DNA of 64,000 nt from Hydra vulgaris. Taxonomy: Eukaryota > Cnidaria > Hydrozoa > Anthoathecata > Hydridae. A program made the position numbers and the translations under genes. Numbering within the stretch: the stretch's first letter is position 1; each line of letters starts with the position of its first letter. This document shows, piece after piece, positions 1 through 20,302 of this stretch. The stretch spans positions 39,801,001 to 39,865,000 of the forward strand of contig NC_088930.1 of the NCBI RefSeq assembly GCF_038396675.1, read 5' to 3'. Below the pieces are notes generated by a model. The model saw only the letters and a list, made by a program, of their open reading frames with translations. It was not told the DNA's origin and did not search any database.

Positions 1-1060
1 CGTGGGAGGTAAAGTTTCTTTTCCAAATTTAGGACCACGGCATTGTTATTTTTGTTAAACTTTTCCAGAAAAGTTCTCCTGAAACGACTTTTTATTTTTT
101 GCCACTTCTAATGAAACTTTTCAAATGAAACTCTTCTAATGAAACTGTTCAATCTGGTGTGAAAGGTAACACCTAATATTTCGAAACCGGTGTTTTTGTT
201 TTACTCTATGCCATCCAATTCCGGTAAAACTTGATATCAAAACCCCGAAGAGCTAAACCCAAAGCAAGAGCTTTGACAAGAAAAAACGTACAGCAGAAGA
301 GAGATAGGGTCAACTTGGTTTACTCCTCTTTCCGTTGGAAAGAAGAACGACAAAAAACCGCAATTCAGATGTCAATAGATGCCAAAACTTCTGAATATAG
401 AGTGTTAATGAGTAATACAAAATTTTCTCCGAGATTGAATTTTTGGAAAACTTGAAGCAGAAATGCACAATCAACTTTGTCAAACGCCTTCTCTTGGTCT
501 ATTAATAAAATATAACTAGGTAGGTTTTTAAATTATTTTCTCTACAAAAAATATTTCGTAAGCAAGTTCTTCAAAGTCATTTTCTAAAACATGTCAAAAA
601 ATTTTGTAAAATTTAGCTGAAAGTCTGTCGTTGCCCGGAGATTTTCCGTTTTCAAATTTAAAAAGGGCATTTTTTTGTTTCACGTCATTTAGGCGGATTT
701 TTAAAAATTGGTTTTCATTATCACGTAAACGTTTAGTGACGTGTGACAATAAATAGTTTTAACTGTCTTTCCATAACTTCGTTTTAATGTAAATTTTTTT
801 CATAATATGTTGCCAGGAAGTTGAGTATTTCACCAGGTTCACTCATAAATATCCCGTCATTCTTGTGAATTTCGGTAATTTACTTGTTCCGCTGTTAAGT
901 TTTTTCCAAATTATACAAAAATTTTGAAGGTTTTTCTCCTTCTTTGATTAGTTTTTATTTCGTGCAAATAATCGCTCCTGGAAACTGGAGCAAAAAAAGA
1001 GCATTGCGTTTTTATTTGATGCTTTCTAAATTTTTTTTTTTTTCTTGCCTTATAAATCTA
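1..1060 (-). pseudogene. L1-like LINE reverse transcriptase remnant (partial, runs off left edge)
   Basis: Read on the minus strand, this stretch gives broken pieces of a non-LTR retrotransposon polymerase. From about 1000 downward there is a segment resembling the region ahead of the RT (EGEKPSKFLYNLEKT, then ITEIHKNDGIF). At about 655-600 follows NGKSPGNDRLSAKFYK, close to the L1-type KSPGNDG..AEFYK block. At about 515-440 is LLIDQEKAFDKVD, the RT block with the first catalytic Asp, then FNLGENFVLLINTLYSEV. Frames change several times and stops interrupt, so it is dead. The FADD-box end and the 3' tail lie outside the window. The L1/Tx1-like assignment rests on motif wording only. Confidence 0.75.
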
Positions 1061-3915
1061 TTCAAGTCGTAAATCATAATATAAATATAAATAGCAGGGG
1101 CAAGAAGAAGATATAATTGGTTTTATCACCAAGCCCCTGAGTTATTTTTTTGTCGCTCCCATTGGATTTCGTTTTCAATTCTTTTGATGTGTTTTTTATT
1201 TTTCGCGCTATCCTGTATGGATATGTGCTGTAATTCACCCCAAACAAAAAGTTTGCAGTTGTCTCACCATTTTAAAATTGAGTTTTTTTTTGTTTGCAAA
1301 TCTTTAGTTAAGATTTCAATTTTTTGCCAATGCAAAAATTGAAACCTTAAGGTTTCAATTTTTTGCCAAATTCCAAAAGAGAATAACTTAATTTCCAGTA
1401 TCCTTGTCCTCTCCTAGTTTTACTAAAATTGACTGTTGTCGTTAGGAACTGGTTAGAAAAGGGGCTGAAATATGGAGCATACTCTCGATATTTTTAATGC
1501 AGTAGTTATCATTACTGAATTGTATTTTATTACGTCATCTTACTTTTTGCCTAACTGACGCCCTCATATGTATACAAGGTAACGTAAAAGATAAAACAAA
1601 AAAAATATATATATAAATAAAACGTTTAAACAAAGATGTTTTTTATAGACCAAAACAAAAATTCCACATATGTGGGGCTCAGCGGAAAAGTGGTCTTAGC
1701 CACAATTTTTCATTTTAGTAAACTGGAAAGAACTTTAAGAATCTTTATAAAAATAACAGGAAAAAGTATGATTATCAGAAGTATTTATTATAAAGACAAG
1801 TGAAAAAATACACTGGTATACCTACTAAAAAATTAGGACACTATATTACTGCGCTCTACAATAACAAAAAGGTTACGCAGCTTTGCCTCTTAAATTTTTT
1901 TTTTTAATTTTCAATAGAGTTGGTTAGAATAAACGGATGTTTTGTCTGTGACTTGTTTTTATATGTAAGATGTACTAATTCATATCACCAGAATCATCTG
2001 TTAGACCTAAATCAGTTGCCTTCTCGTCACCTTTAAGAACAAGACAATAGGGATAATGGACAGGCGGTATGAATTGTATTAGCTCAAAAAAGTCACAGCT
2101 TTTCTTTTGTGAGTTTTCTACCATTGGGGTACAAGGGCTCAAGTTCAACATTGGTAGTATCAGATGGCTGTCCACGATTTCGAATTGTTACGTCCAGCAA
2201 CATGAATGTGTCACTTTCTAAATGTATTTGGTTTCTAAATGTGTGTGCTTTTCTATTTGTTATCCCACTCTCCAATGAATGTACCGAGAAATTCATGGGT
2301 CTCCATTTTTATTACAATAAATTTTGGGACCCTCTTCTTTGAACTTTCAACAAGGTCTTTAATCTGAAATAAATATTTGGTCCTTTGTTTGTTTAGCTTT
2401 TTTTAACACAGCAAAGTCCCCGTCACAGGAGGAAAAACTATACCCTAGTGCAAAATATTTCTGTTCAATGGTTTTTATAGATTAAAATGTGCGCAAAATA
2501 TATTGTAACATAAGAGACATTTTTATATTACAATTTTGTTAACCACAACTATCGTTTAACTGGTATGTGTCTGGTACATACATTAATCCTGTCTTTAAGT
2601 TTTCATCGTGGATTCCAAGATTGTAAGTCCAAACTTGGCTTTTATAGCAGTTTTATCGTATCGGTAGAGTTTTTTGTCAAAAACTAATACTCTCTTGTTT
2701 GGATTTGTATATGTATCTAGTGTATCTTAATTCATTTTTTCTTTTGGATTTTTTCTTTTGCCTTTACAGCCATTTCTTGATGAATAATAAAGTCCCTTCT
2801 AACAGTGTTCTTTTCAACACCCTATAAAAGACACTTTATTTTATTGTTAAATAGATCACATTTTTGACATATATATGATAGCGGATGGTGAAAATGTAAA
2901 TTGAATTTTGTATTGAATATGTGTCAAAATATAAAAATTGAAAGTGGGGTGCGATCATTTTTATTGCAGTTAAAAACATATTTCTTGTACATTGTTGACA
3001 TTCGTAAAGTTGGAGAAAAATAGTTTCTGTACTGGTTGTCCTTTCGGCTATAGTGGTATTGGTACGTTGGAAATAAACGAATAAACCCTTAAAGATATGC
3101 GGTGTCTTCATCACTACTTTTATTTTGAGCTAATTTACACCTGCGGTCCTCGATAGGTGTACTATCTGTTTTTTTCCTTGCTAAAATATTTGTTTTTGTC
3201 CATAAGAGATCCGCAATGTGTCTTTAAAGTAAGTTTTGCAAATCTTTTTAACATTTCCACGTGTATCAGCTAGTTTATAGGTGCAACTATTTGCCCTACG
3301 GGATTATTTGATGCAGTTATTTGTTTTTCTTTTACATCAACAGAATCCTACTTCTCCAACAAAGTTAACATTTAAATCTGCAATGAAAATGTTAGACAAA
3401 AATGATTTTCTAATAAGAAAAGAATTCCTAACTCAACAAATTAAACAACCCTAGCTAGTCTAATGCTAGGCCTAACACCAATGTAGACAATAGGTCCAAG
3501 GCCACAACAATAGGGACTAAAAAATTCTTTGTATTAGCCTATTTATTTTTAAATGATTAGTACATACCATCAACTACTGTTAATATAGATATAGGTATTG
3601 CGTTTTCTTTAACATACTGATCCCCAAAACTTGAATCTGCGACAAAAAAGTACCGTCACTTGACTGAAATAAAATAGTACAGTCACTTTTGAAAAAACAA
3701 CATTGAGGCTAGAAACTATATTGTTATATGTTAAGCTAATGAAAATCTTGATGCTGCATTAATTATATACATACTCAATATTTTTTTGGAAGTGAATATC
3801 TGGAAAATTTTAAAAAGGTGGGTTAGACCACTATTACGCTGAGATCCTCAATTCTACCTCAAATTTTCTTTTACCGGGTTTCGCTGTTATTTTACTAGAG
3901 CATAAAACAAAAAAA
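1061..3915. other. AT-rich stretch without recognised gene
   Basis: I find no convincing gene here. Short open frames at 1975-2296 and 2836-3114 on the minus strand (66 to 92 codons) have no motif I recognise, no paired splice sites and composition like the surroundings. Apart from the palindrome near 1350, no terminal inverted repeat or long tandem repeat was found by eye. Confidence 0.5.
1334..1363. repeat. 30-bp perfect palindrome
   Basis: The two 15-nt halves (AAAAATTGAAACCTT and its reverse complement) meet with no loop, and the flanking TTGCC/GCAAA bases extend the pairing with one bulge. It lies in a non-coding AT-rich stretch. It may be the core of a very short MITE or a cruciform-prone site; nothing indicates a gene terminator. 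Confidence 0.6.
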
Positions 3916-4563
3916 CGCGGCGGTGGTCACTGTGAAGCACAGTAACCGTTAGGTTTGAAATCTCCCCACATCAGATTTTATTTTATATATGCTTAGTTAC
4001 ATATAGAATAATAAATAATTGATTACTTAAAACCTCCAGTTGAGTGGGAAAATGCATAAAATCAAAAAATTGAATTAATTCTTTAAAGTTATATTAATTA
4101 TCCGCCGTTTTCAACAAAATAACTTTAATTTGTCGGCGGTTTTTGTGCTGTTTGTTTTAAAACCTTTGGTAAAAAGTCATCAAAGCCTCATAAAATAACC
4201 AACGCTGTTGAAGAAAAAAAAACTTTTATTTGGAAGAGCTTTAATTAGAGTTTAGTTAACCATCCTAAAGTTATTTGTAGCAATTGTTATAAAAACCTTT
4301 ATTGTTTAGAAAACAATGATACAAAATAACTTAATAAGTGGCTAAACGAAATTTCTCAGGTTAGTTATTAAACTGAGATAAAAATTATAATTATGACTAA
4401 GCGTTTAATTACTTAAAAAATAAAGAACTGTGTCTCAATGAACCTCCATAAATTTGAAAGAAAAGTTATTTAGATAGCTTATTTTAGCATTTAAAATGTG
4501 TTTCTAAATAATGTGTTATACTATTTATAGTTAACTAGTTAGTATAGTTTTATATAAATAGAA

Positions 4564-5042
4564 GAGGAGGCTGAATAAGTGCGAATTTCATAAGTGCGAA
4601 CTGGCATAAGTGCGAAGCAGTTGCAAAGACTGGCATAAGTGCGAACTGGCACAAGCGCGAACTGGCATAAGTGCGCCGAAAGAATTTGCAAACATTGGCA
4701 TAAGTGCGAACTGGCATAAGTGCGAACTGGCACAAGCGCGAACTGGCATAAGTGCGCCGAAAGAATTTGCAAGCATTGGCATAAGTGCGAATTGGCATAA
4801 GTGCGAACTGGCATAAGTGCGAATTGGCATAAGTGCGAACTTGCCAATTCGCTACTTATGCCAATTTGCACTTATGCCAATGTTTGCAAAATCTTTCGGC
4901 GCACTTATGCTAATTCGCGCTTGTGCCAGTTCGCACTTATGCCAGTTTTTGCAATTGGTTCGCACTTATGCCAGTTCGCACTTATGCCAGTCGCACTTAT
5001 GCAGATTCGCAGTTACGAAATTCTCACTTATTCAGTCGCCCC
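4564..5042. mobile_element. Foldback element with tandem-unit arms and 8-bp target duplication
   Basis: The left arm (4564 to about 4845) is built from 16-bp units around GGCATAAGTGCGAACT, including two copies of a larger block of about 80 bp that contains GCGCCGAAAGAATTTGCAA. The right arm (about 4855-5042) is the inverted version with the same unit types. The outermost bases pair (GGCTGAATAAG on the left, CTTATTCAGTCGCC on the right). AAATAGAA stands directly outside both ends (4556-4563 and 5043-5050), a perfect 8-bp duplication. Eight-base duplications are typical of hAT and P superfamilies. Open frames through it merely translate the repeat. Confidence 0.8.
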
Positions 5043-5176
5043 AAATAGAATATTGAATTTAAGTTGTCTTTTTTAATTTACAAGGTCATTGAAATTCAGT
5101 TTTGCTCTAAACCATAAAAAGTAAATTATTCTGAATTGAGAAATATTTACTTGTTTATATAAAGTCAAGTTATCAG

Positions 5177-6735
5177 AAGAACTTCAGATCTTTTCGAAAT
5201 ATCAAAAGATAATAAAATTATTACTTCTGAGTTAAATGAAGAGAAAAATGAAAGGATGTGTTTAATACGTTGTGGTATTGTTAAGTCAGTAATTATTCAC
5301 CTTTGTAGGGATGTTCAAGCGTTAAAAAATTTAGTTAATGCAGCATATGCATTGGGATCAGCAAGTGCAGAACATGTTGCTTCAAATATCCTAAAAACTA
5401 AAATGCAATATTTTTAGAGGTGAAAAATTTACAATTGCTACTCATGAGAAACCATTGAGTATTGTAGCTGGGACTATGGACAAAAAAAGTAATTGTGCAA
5501 GTTTAAATCAAGTTTCTTTTGGAACAATTATGGAGCTTGTAAAATGTTTAAAACCATCCCAGTGTAAAACCAAAAAAATGTGTTCTATATTTAGAAAGAA
5601 TCTTGGGTTTCAAAGTGGTATTGAAGGAAATATATTTAAAAAATTAGAAACTTTAAAAGCTGAAATGAATATTTTTTATGTAAAGAAAAAGAATTTTTTG
5701 AAGCTGGTGATATAGTAAATAAATCAATGGTTTATATAAAGGATATTGATGAATTTATACATGTTATAATCACTGAAAGAAACCCTCTTTCTTCAATTAT
5801 AAGGATTGCTGTGGATTCTGGTCAAGGTTTTTTAAAAGTCACAATGAATGTTTTTAATTCGCATGATAAAACTAGCAACTAACCTGACCTTAATGATACT
5901 GGAGTGAAGCGTTATTTTATTGTTGCTATTGTTGAAGGAATATCTGAACACAATGGAAATCTTAGGAAATTAGTTGATCCTCTTAATCTTCTAAATATTG
6001 AGTATTCTGTTGCATTCGATTTAAAGTGTGCAAATTCAATGTTTGGCATTACAAGCCATGCTGGAAAATATAGTTGTTTGTGGTGTGAAGGAGAGAGTCT
6101 TTTGGATTGTGGAGTAAAAAGAACTCTTGGTTCTATTGGTTATCAATACAGTAAATACGTAGAAGCTGGAAAACCAAAATCAAGGATGGCTGATTATAAA
6201 AATGTAATTAATCCAAGAGTTTTATTCCTTGAAGAAGATCCAGACACAATTATAGAAAATTTAGTTCTAGTACCTGAGTTGCATATATTAATTGGAATAG
6301 TTACAAGTTAGACATTCTTGCTTGTGATATTGCTGATCAAGGAAAACTTGATTTATTTCCAGTTATTTAATGTTTAAGAAAGTTTAAAGCTGTAAAACAA
6401 GCTACCTTTGGAAAAAAATTATTGGTGATATGGAATCTGCTGCTATGGAATTTAAGACGACTTATGCTAATTTAATGGAATATATTAATCATTATTTTGA
6501 AAATATTTCTTTAAATATAACATGGAAAATTCATATTGCAATTAACCATATTGTACCATTTCTAAAAAGTACCAATACTGATAATGGACTTGGAATTTAC
6601 TCAGAACAAGCAGGTGAATCTGTTCATCATGAGTATAAAAAAACACGGATTAAGTATAGGAGACAACAAAACAACTCTGATTATGCTAAACGATTGAAGT
6701 TAAGTGTTGTGGAATTTTCAACATTTAATAAATAG
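5177..6735 (+). pseudogene. Unclassified transposase-like protein, broken
   Basis: A single ancestral frame can be followed through stops and frameshifts. Pieces are: 5177-5417 (ends in a stop), 5420-5715, 5700-5880 with IIRIAVDSGQGFLKVTMNVF, 5904-6311 and 6430-6735. The Asp in VDSGQGFLK looks like the first acidic residue of an RNase H-type fold. Next come a Cys pair in YSCLWCEGE, then PELHILIGIV, and near the end GIYSEQAGESVHHEYKK followed by a basic stretch. I know this motif order from repetitive, mostly unnamed cnidarian and arthropod proteins but cannot assign a superfamily. At least four disruptions make it non-functional. It fills the interior of the TIR element, supporting a role as its transposase. 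Confidence 0.6.
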
Positions 6736-7368
6736 TTAACATGTTTACAATTTAAGTTAATATGTTGTTGACCCACAATAGTGTCATAAAGTGTTGCTTC
6801 TTAAGTATTTTAATAGCAGGTAAGATAAAGTATCGATAAAATTTAATACTCTTTATGTAATTCTAAAGCTTAGTCTAGATATTTGTTCACATTAAATCCG
6901 TTTATTATATTTTGTTATTGTTTTTTACCTCAATTTTTTTGCTATGTTATCTGTTGGAGAATATATGTTCAAACACTTTTTAATGCATTTATAAGATAAG
7001 TATACACAAGTATAGAGTAAAATTAGGTTAAGACATTTGATAAATTTTATTTTTTCAAATTATGTGAAACATATGAGCTTCAATAATATTACCCATATAC
7101 CGCCCCTCCCCTTTTAATCAAAAGTCAAAATGTGTAAAATTTTTATTTTAACCATTTCTATGGAGGTTCTTAATACCCTTACTTAATTTAACTACTGTTT
7201 TATTTCTTAATAGCAAAAAAAAAATTGGGTGTGGGGAGACTTCAAACCTGACGGTCACTGTGGTTCACACTGTCGCATTTTTATTTATATAAAAGAAAAC
7301 CTGCAGAATTATAAATAGGCTTAACTTACCCGTTTATGATAATGATAAAGTTGTTTTGACAATCGAAA

Positions 7369-7408
7369 TATTAACCAAAGAAATATATATATATTTCTTT
7401 GGTTAATA
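7369..7408. repeat. 40-bp perfect palindrome
   Basis: Perfect inverted arms of 20 nt (TATTAACCAAAGAAATATAT and its complement) without a loop. It sits between the right TIR of the 3.4 kb element and a LINE endonuclease scrap. No duplication is evident around it; it could be a minimal MITE or a junction palindrome. Confidence 0.7.
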
Positions 7409-7587
7409 CTAAACCAACAAGAATGACTGAATCAACGACTTCATTAATTGACAATATCATAACAAACGATATTTTTAATCATTCTCATAAAAAACGAATC
7501 ATTAAACGCGACTGTGTTACTAGATTATTTCGTCATCATTCAAAGTCACGCATCTATACATCTGCTTCTATTATTTATGCCAGATGA
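7399..7587 (+). pseudogene. Non-LTR retrotransposon endonuclease fragment
   Basis: The 62-codon open frame reads PTRMTESTTSLIDNIITN and then a short basic tail. PTR-T-(S/T)-(S/T)-LIDNI-TN is the usual C-terminal block of the apurinic endonuclease domain in CR1/jockey-type LINEs. It begins inside the palindrome at 7369-7408 and has no reverse transcriptase after it; the following DNA belongs to a hAT remnant. It is a scrap of an element, not a gene. Confidence 0.55.
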
Positions 7588-7639
7588 AATCCGGAAACCG
7601 TTTAGACAAGGATCATAAAAATACAACGAAAGAAGAGTC

Positions 7640-8708
7640 AAAAAGCAAAATCTGAATATAACAAATCTATAGAATATTTATTATCTAAAGCATCTGTAGT
7701 TATATCTAATGCCATTAAAGTTGAAAAGACTGTCCAACAAGGCGGGCTTCTTGAGTAGATGCAGTCCGTAGTGTAACATAGTTATGTTGACATTATAAAA
7801 GTACACGAATTTGCTTTGAAAGTCTAAACAAGATGTAGAGGGACGATCCCATCGGACTTCAGAATGCTATTGGAAAGTTTGAATTCATTGTTGTTTTGGA
7901 AAAATTACTTTGTGCCGTTAATAAATATGGGAGAGCATTATTTTAACTTCAAAAGCACTAGCAGGAAACTGGAACACTACTAACACTCGCAAACATCCGG
8001 AAGAGAAATGCCAGATTATTTCATGATGACTTACAACAAGATCATAGAATTAAGAATGGCGAACTTTTGTTTGAGGTGGATGTTTTTATCTTATTATTGA
8101 CACAGCAATATATCAATTGAAGTCACAATTCCAGGGCCACAAACAGGTTACTGATTTGTTCAAATTTTTGCATCTTCATTATCTCAACAGTTTGTCGCAT
8201 AATGAAATGGAACTTGCTGCAACTAAATTTTTAAAATCATACCCTCATATTTGTTCATACAGAATTTCATAAGGACTTGTGCAAAATGGAGACCGTTCGT
8301 TATATTTTGCAGCATCTAATCAAAGTGAAACTAATTGTTTTAATGCCAGAATTAGCAACTGCGTGTGTACTCTTTGTAACACTTCTAGTGACAGTTGCAT
8401 CGTGTGAACGCAAAACTTAAAATCATTAAAACCTACCAACTCGGTCAACGATTTCTCAAGATCGATTTTCTGGATTCGCTTTAATAGCAATAGAAAATCA
8501 AAGAAGCTTTACTCTTCATCGACAATTTTGTAAATAAATAATCGCGTGTAAATAAATTTGTTCCATGAACAATTCCTTATGTTTTGAAGCAAAAATTTTA
8601 AAACAAAATTTTGAGTAATTTATAGAGTTTTATATAGATTTTAAGAAAGTTTAGGGACTCATAAACATTTTTTGTCCAGGGGCCCACGAGTCTATTGTTA
8701 CGCCACTG
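7640..8708 (+). pseudogene. ZMYM1-like hAT transposase, C-terminal half, with 3' terminus
   Basis: Frames must be switched repeatedly, but the order of motifs is that of ZMYM1-like hAT transposases. About 7850-8060 gives AIGKFEFIVVLEKLL and NIREEMPDYFMM. About 8095-8270 gives LDTAIYQLKSQFQGHKQV and FKFLHLHYLNSLS. About 8444-8528 gives STISQDRFSGFALIAIEN, the C-terminal dimerisation block. The element end follows: 8679-8708 reads inward from the right as CAGTGGCGTAACAATAGACT, a typical hAT terminus. CAAGCAGT just outside would be the right target duplication. The N-terminal half, BED/TTF finger and left end are absent. Confidence 0.65.
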
Positions 8709-9413
8709 CAAGCAGTATAAACTTTGACTATTATTTACATAGACACTTTAAAAAGTTGAAATATTATTTATTTGACCCTCCTTCTTTGACGTCACAGTAT
8801 CAAGGAAAACTACAAAAATTAAATTATTTTAGAAAATAAAATTTATATTTTCAAAATTCTTTGATACTTATTGATGATAAAGTGATAGTTATTTATTTGC
8901 AAATTAAAACTTTTTTAAAGTAAACTAAAATTTTGAGATTAACTTTTAATTTTTACAAAATATTTTTAATTTTTTAATTTAAATAAAATAAATTTTTTAC
9001 TGTATGAAACCTTTTTTATTAAAATGTATAGAATGTAAAACATTCTTTTTAATAATTTTTGCAGGCTTTAATAATAAAGTAAATATGCCATTAAACAATA
9101 AATATATATATTTTTTGAATTGTTTAAAAATGTCAACTCAAAACGCAAAGGGTAAACAACTAAAGTTTACTATCAGCTTAAGTATTAATTTTTTCATTAC
9201 AAAAATTATTTTAGTCTCAAGATAAGAAAGAAAAAAGAAAAGCTGCGATTTTTTGTCTAGGGGTAAATGAACATTTTCAATGATTGCTAAAAGATATTAA
9301 ATTCACTCTAGAAACTTGTCAAATATCAAAAAGACCTTCAAAATTCGCTCCTATTCTATAAATTATAGCTTGTAAAAATAAACACTTGCTTTTCTGTAGA
9401 AATTAACATATTC

Positions 9414-9450
9414 CGTGCTATATTAAGCACGCTGTGCTTAATATAGCACG
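9414..9450. repeat. Perfect hairpin, 17-bp arms, 3-nt loop
   Basis: CGTGCTATATTAAGCAC, loop GCT, then its exact reverse complement. The arms are less AT-rich than the surroundings, and the hairpin is followed at once by the inverted copies at 9462-9597, suggesting one compound palindromic insertion. Confidence 0.7.
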
Positions 9451-9461
9451 AATAAATTTTA

Positions 9462-9597
9462 TTTAGTTATTATATAGTTGGAGAAAATACTATATAATAA
9501 TAACTAAATTTTATTAAGTTATTATTATATAGTTGGAGAAACTATATAATAATAACTAAATAAAATTACTATGCATTTTCTCCAACTTAATAAAATT
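9462..9597. repeat. Compound inverted repeat (MITE-like)
   Basis: AGTTATTATATAGTTGGAGA and related strings occur in both orientations, alternating with TATATAATAATAACTAAAT, and the block ends in TTTTCTCCAACTTAATAAAATTT. The arrangement is self-complementary over most of its length. No coding frame; no duplication resolved. Confidence 0.5.
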
Positions 9598-10197
9598 TAG
9601 AAACTACCAACTACTCTACCTAAAGAATCGCAAAATAAGCTAAATCTGATTGTGTTTAGAAAAATACTATTAGTTTTTTTTTATTGTTTAGAACTGAAGA
9701 CTTTTATAAAGTCTATTTTTGAACTTCTTTGGGATTTTGCTCAGTTGGTTTTCTTCAAGTTGTATTAAATAAAATTAAAAAAACGCAAATGAGCAAAGTC
9801 TTCACTTAAAATAGCATTTAAGAACTTAAGATTTCACAGGTCTGGAAATTGAAGCTATATTTAGGATTCGAAAACATACCACTATATATTAAATTACATA
9901 ACATGTAAAATCTTGATAAGCACTTTAACTACGCCTTAACTACACCTTAACTATTTAAATTTTAAAATACAAGTCATATATACAGCTTTGTTTCCGGTTT
10001 TTTTTTTATTTTCATATTGAGTTGTTATATGAAAAGCCATTTTGACCCTTTCGCCATCTCGCTCATCCGCTTTTATCTTATATATATTATAGAATATATA
10101 TACAGAGGAAAACATTCCGTTTTCCCTTTCATATTCTTAATATATTTCCTGTGAAAAAAAGTTTACTACTTCTTTAAAAATTTCATGAAACCATAAA

Positions 10198-10240
10198 TTT
10201 AGGTAAACTATGATCATTTTATGATCATAGTTTACCTAAA
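10198..10240. repeat. Perfect hairpin, 20-bp arms, 3-nt loop
   Basis: TTTAGGTAAACTATGATCAT, loop TTT, then its exact reverse complement. It stands alone in non-coding DNA. The perfect arms suggest recent origin or selection against mismatches. Confidence 0.7.
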
Positions 10241-11507
10241 TCTTATCGCTTTAATTAAGATTGTAAATGACTTTACTTTCTTATTTGATTGCAGAAAGCT
10301 GATACTTGGAAACTATAAGAAAATACATGTTTGTTTGTTTTTAAAATAAAGTATTGAATAAAAATTGGGATTTTTTTAAATTTAATCTACCTCCCCTAAA
10401 CCTAGTTTAGAGAAATTATTTTAACTTTTAAAGGATTTAGTGTTAATGGGGTTGAGCCACTATAAAGTCGGTTATAATATTCTTGCATTGTCGTAAAAAA
10501 GTTATTACTCTGTAGAGTTTTTTTAGCTTTTTAGTTTTTTTTGTTTGTAAACTACTGTAATATGATTGTAACCATTTTTGGATTAACAAAGATTAGTAAT
10601 ATTTACTTTTATGTTTATTTGTTATTATTTACGAGTATGAGAGTCAATCTATTTATTTTTTCAAGTATATAAGTTATAGTCTTATATTCACAATTGGTTG
10701 TGGAGTGCAGAAAGTACCGCGATAGTCAATTAAAAAGACTATTCCGTCAAATCGTTGTTTTATTAAAAAAAAAGGTGCCAGTATGATTTATAGTTTACAA
10801 AAAGGTAACGTAATGGCATCCTGCCTCATTCTGTCTATTTATTGATATTAATTTTATTACAAAAAAATCTTTAAAAAAGCTGAAATAATAATAATCAAGG
10901 TATTTTACTTTTAGTAATTTAAATAAAATAAATCAGTCCTTTACTTTGAAATTACAAATAAATACAAACTGAATAATAATCTAGCTAACATTGCATTTTC
11001 ACCAGTCGTTTTTTCGGAATTTCTTATTCTGCTTCTCCTCCCCCTAAGCTAGGATAAGGAGGTGTCTAGTACCAATTTGATTAAATTTCTTGTTTAAGAA
11101 TTTCTATAGAAGAGTATTTTTAATATATGTTTTCATTAAATTAAGTAAAATAAGTATGCTGTTAGAATAAATGAAAAGTTCAAATTCTTAGTTTAAATGT
11201 TATTAAAATGTACATAAATGACGGAGCTTGTTTTTTTGTTTTTTTCCGTATTTTATGATTATATTTAGCCACTCTTTAACATCCAAGTTTTGCTACTTCT
11301 TTTAAAGCTCAAGAAATTAAGTTATAAGTAAATTTTTGTTGCGAAAAAATCGGCATTTTATGTTATTAGTAATTTTTTATTAATGTATAATAACATATAG
11401 TTATATATTATTAGTAACCCAAAACAATACCATTAAAAAATAAAACTTAAAAAAAAAAGTAGTATAAAAATAACTTTAATTTAAACTATAAAAACTGTTT
11501 GCGCAGG

Positions 11508-11575
11508 TACACATATACATAAATGTGCAAGTAAACATATACATAAATGCGAGAAAACACCTATACATAAATGAA
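11508..11575. repeat. Short imperfect tandem repeat
   Basis: Three to four units around ACATATACATAAATG, spaced about 22 bp, differing at one to four positions (ACACATATACATAAATGTGC, AAACATATACATAAATGCG, ACACCTATACATAAATGAAT). Non-coding. Confidence 0.5.
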
Positions 11576-11616
11576 TGCACACACAAATACATTAGGCGTG
11601 TGCATAAATAACGCTA

Positions 11617-11721
11617 TGGTTGTCATTGTCCCGGTTTTCCGTAGAAGAACGCGATGAAAACTTTAGTTTTAAATAGTTTAAGTGTTGTGCTTTCCTACGT
11701 AAAAGCCAGGACAGTAACAGC
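11617..11721. mobile_element. 105-bp TIR MITE, TA-flanked (copy 1 of 2)
   Basis: The left end reads TGGTTGTCATTGTCCCGG and the right end, inverted, reads AGCTGTTACTGTCCTGG; TA stands outside both. A related copy lies at 24030-24135 with the same ends and a similar interior (TTTTAAATAGTTTAAGTG here, TTTTAAGTGGTTTAGCGT there). TA duplication points to a Tc1/mariner-like driver. Confidence 0.6.
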
Positions 11722-11875
11722 TATAAAGTACACAAACTTTGTTTAAAATATGCATTAACAAAGTAACTTTAAATATTCTGAAATCAAAATAAAATAAAAA
11801 GTAAAAAGATATAAACACTTAAATAAATGAAGCAAAATTTAAAAAAATACAATCATAAGATTAAAATACAGGTTT

Positions 11876-20302
<8,427 letters not shown>

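Larger units (their letters stand above)
3916..7279 (+). mobile_element. TIR DNA transposon, about 3.4 kb, decayed
   Basis: The ends are inverted copies of about 50 bp: left 3916-3971 contains AACCGTTAGGTTTGAAATCT, right 7228-7279 contains AGACTTCAAACCTGACGGTC. The two ends differ by a handful of substitutions and a small gap. The interior carries a broken transposase-like reading frame (5177-6735, plus strand) and a separate foldback insertion near the left end (4564-5042). I could not define a target-site duplication, and I cannot name the superfamily from the TIR. The gene and its two ends are consistent with a single insertion now being degraded. Confidence 0.65.
8709..11507. other. AT-rich non-coding stretch
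   Basis: No gene recognised. The stretch holds three hairpin structures listed separately (9414-9450, 9462-9597, 10198-10240). The open frame at 9004-9225 is low-complexity and has no family resemblance. Confidence 0.5.

Noticed and set aside
4539-5076. Several overlapping ORFs on both strands rich in CQFALMPVRTY or GISANWHKCELA
   Set aside because: They translate the 16-bp units of the foldback element in different frames; no start, splice site or family supports a protein.
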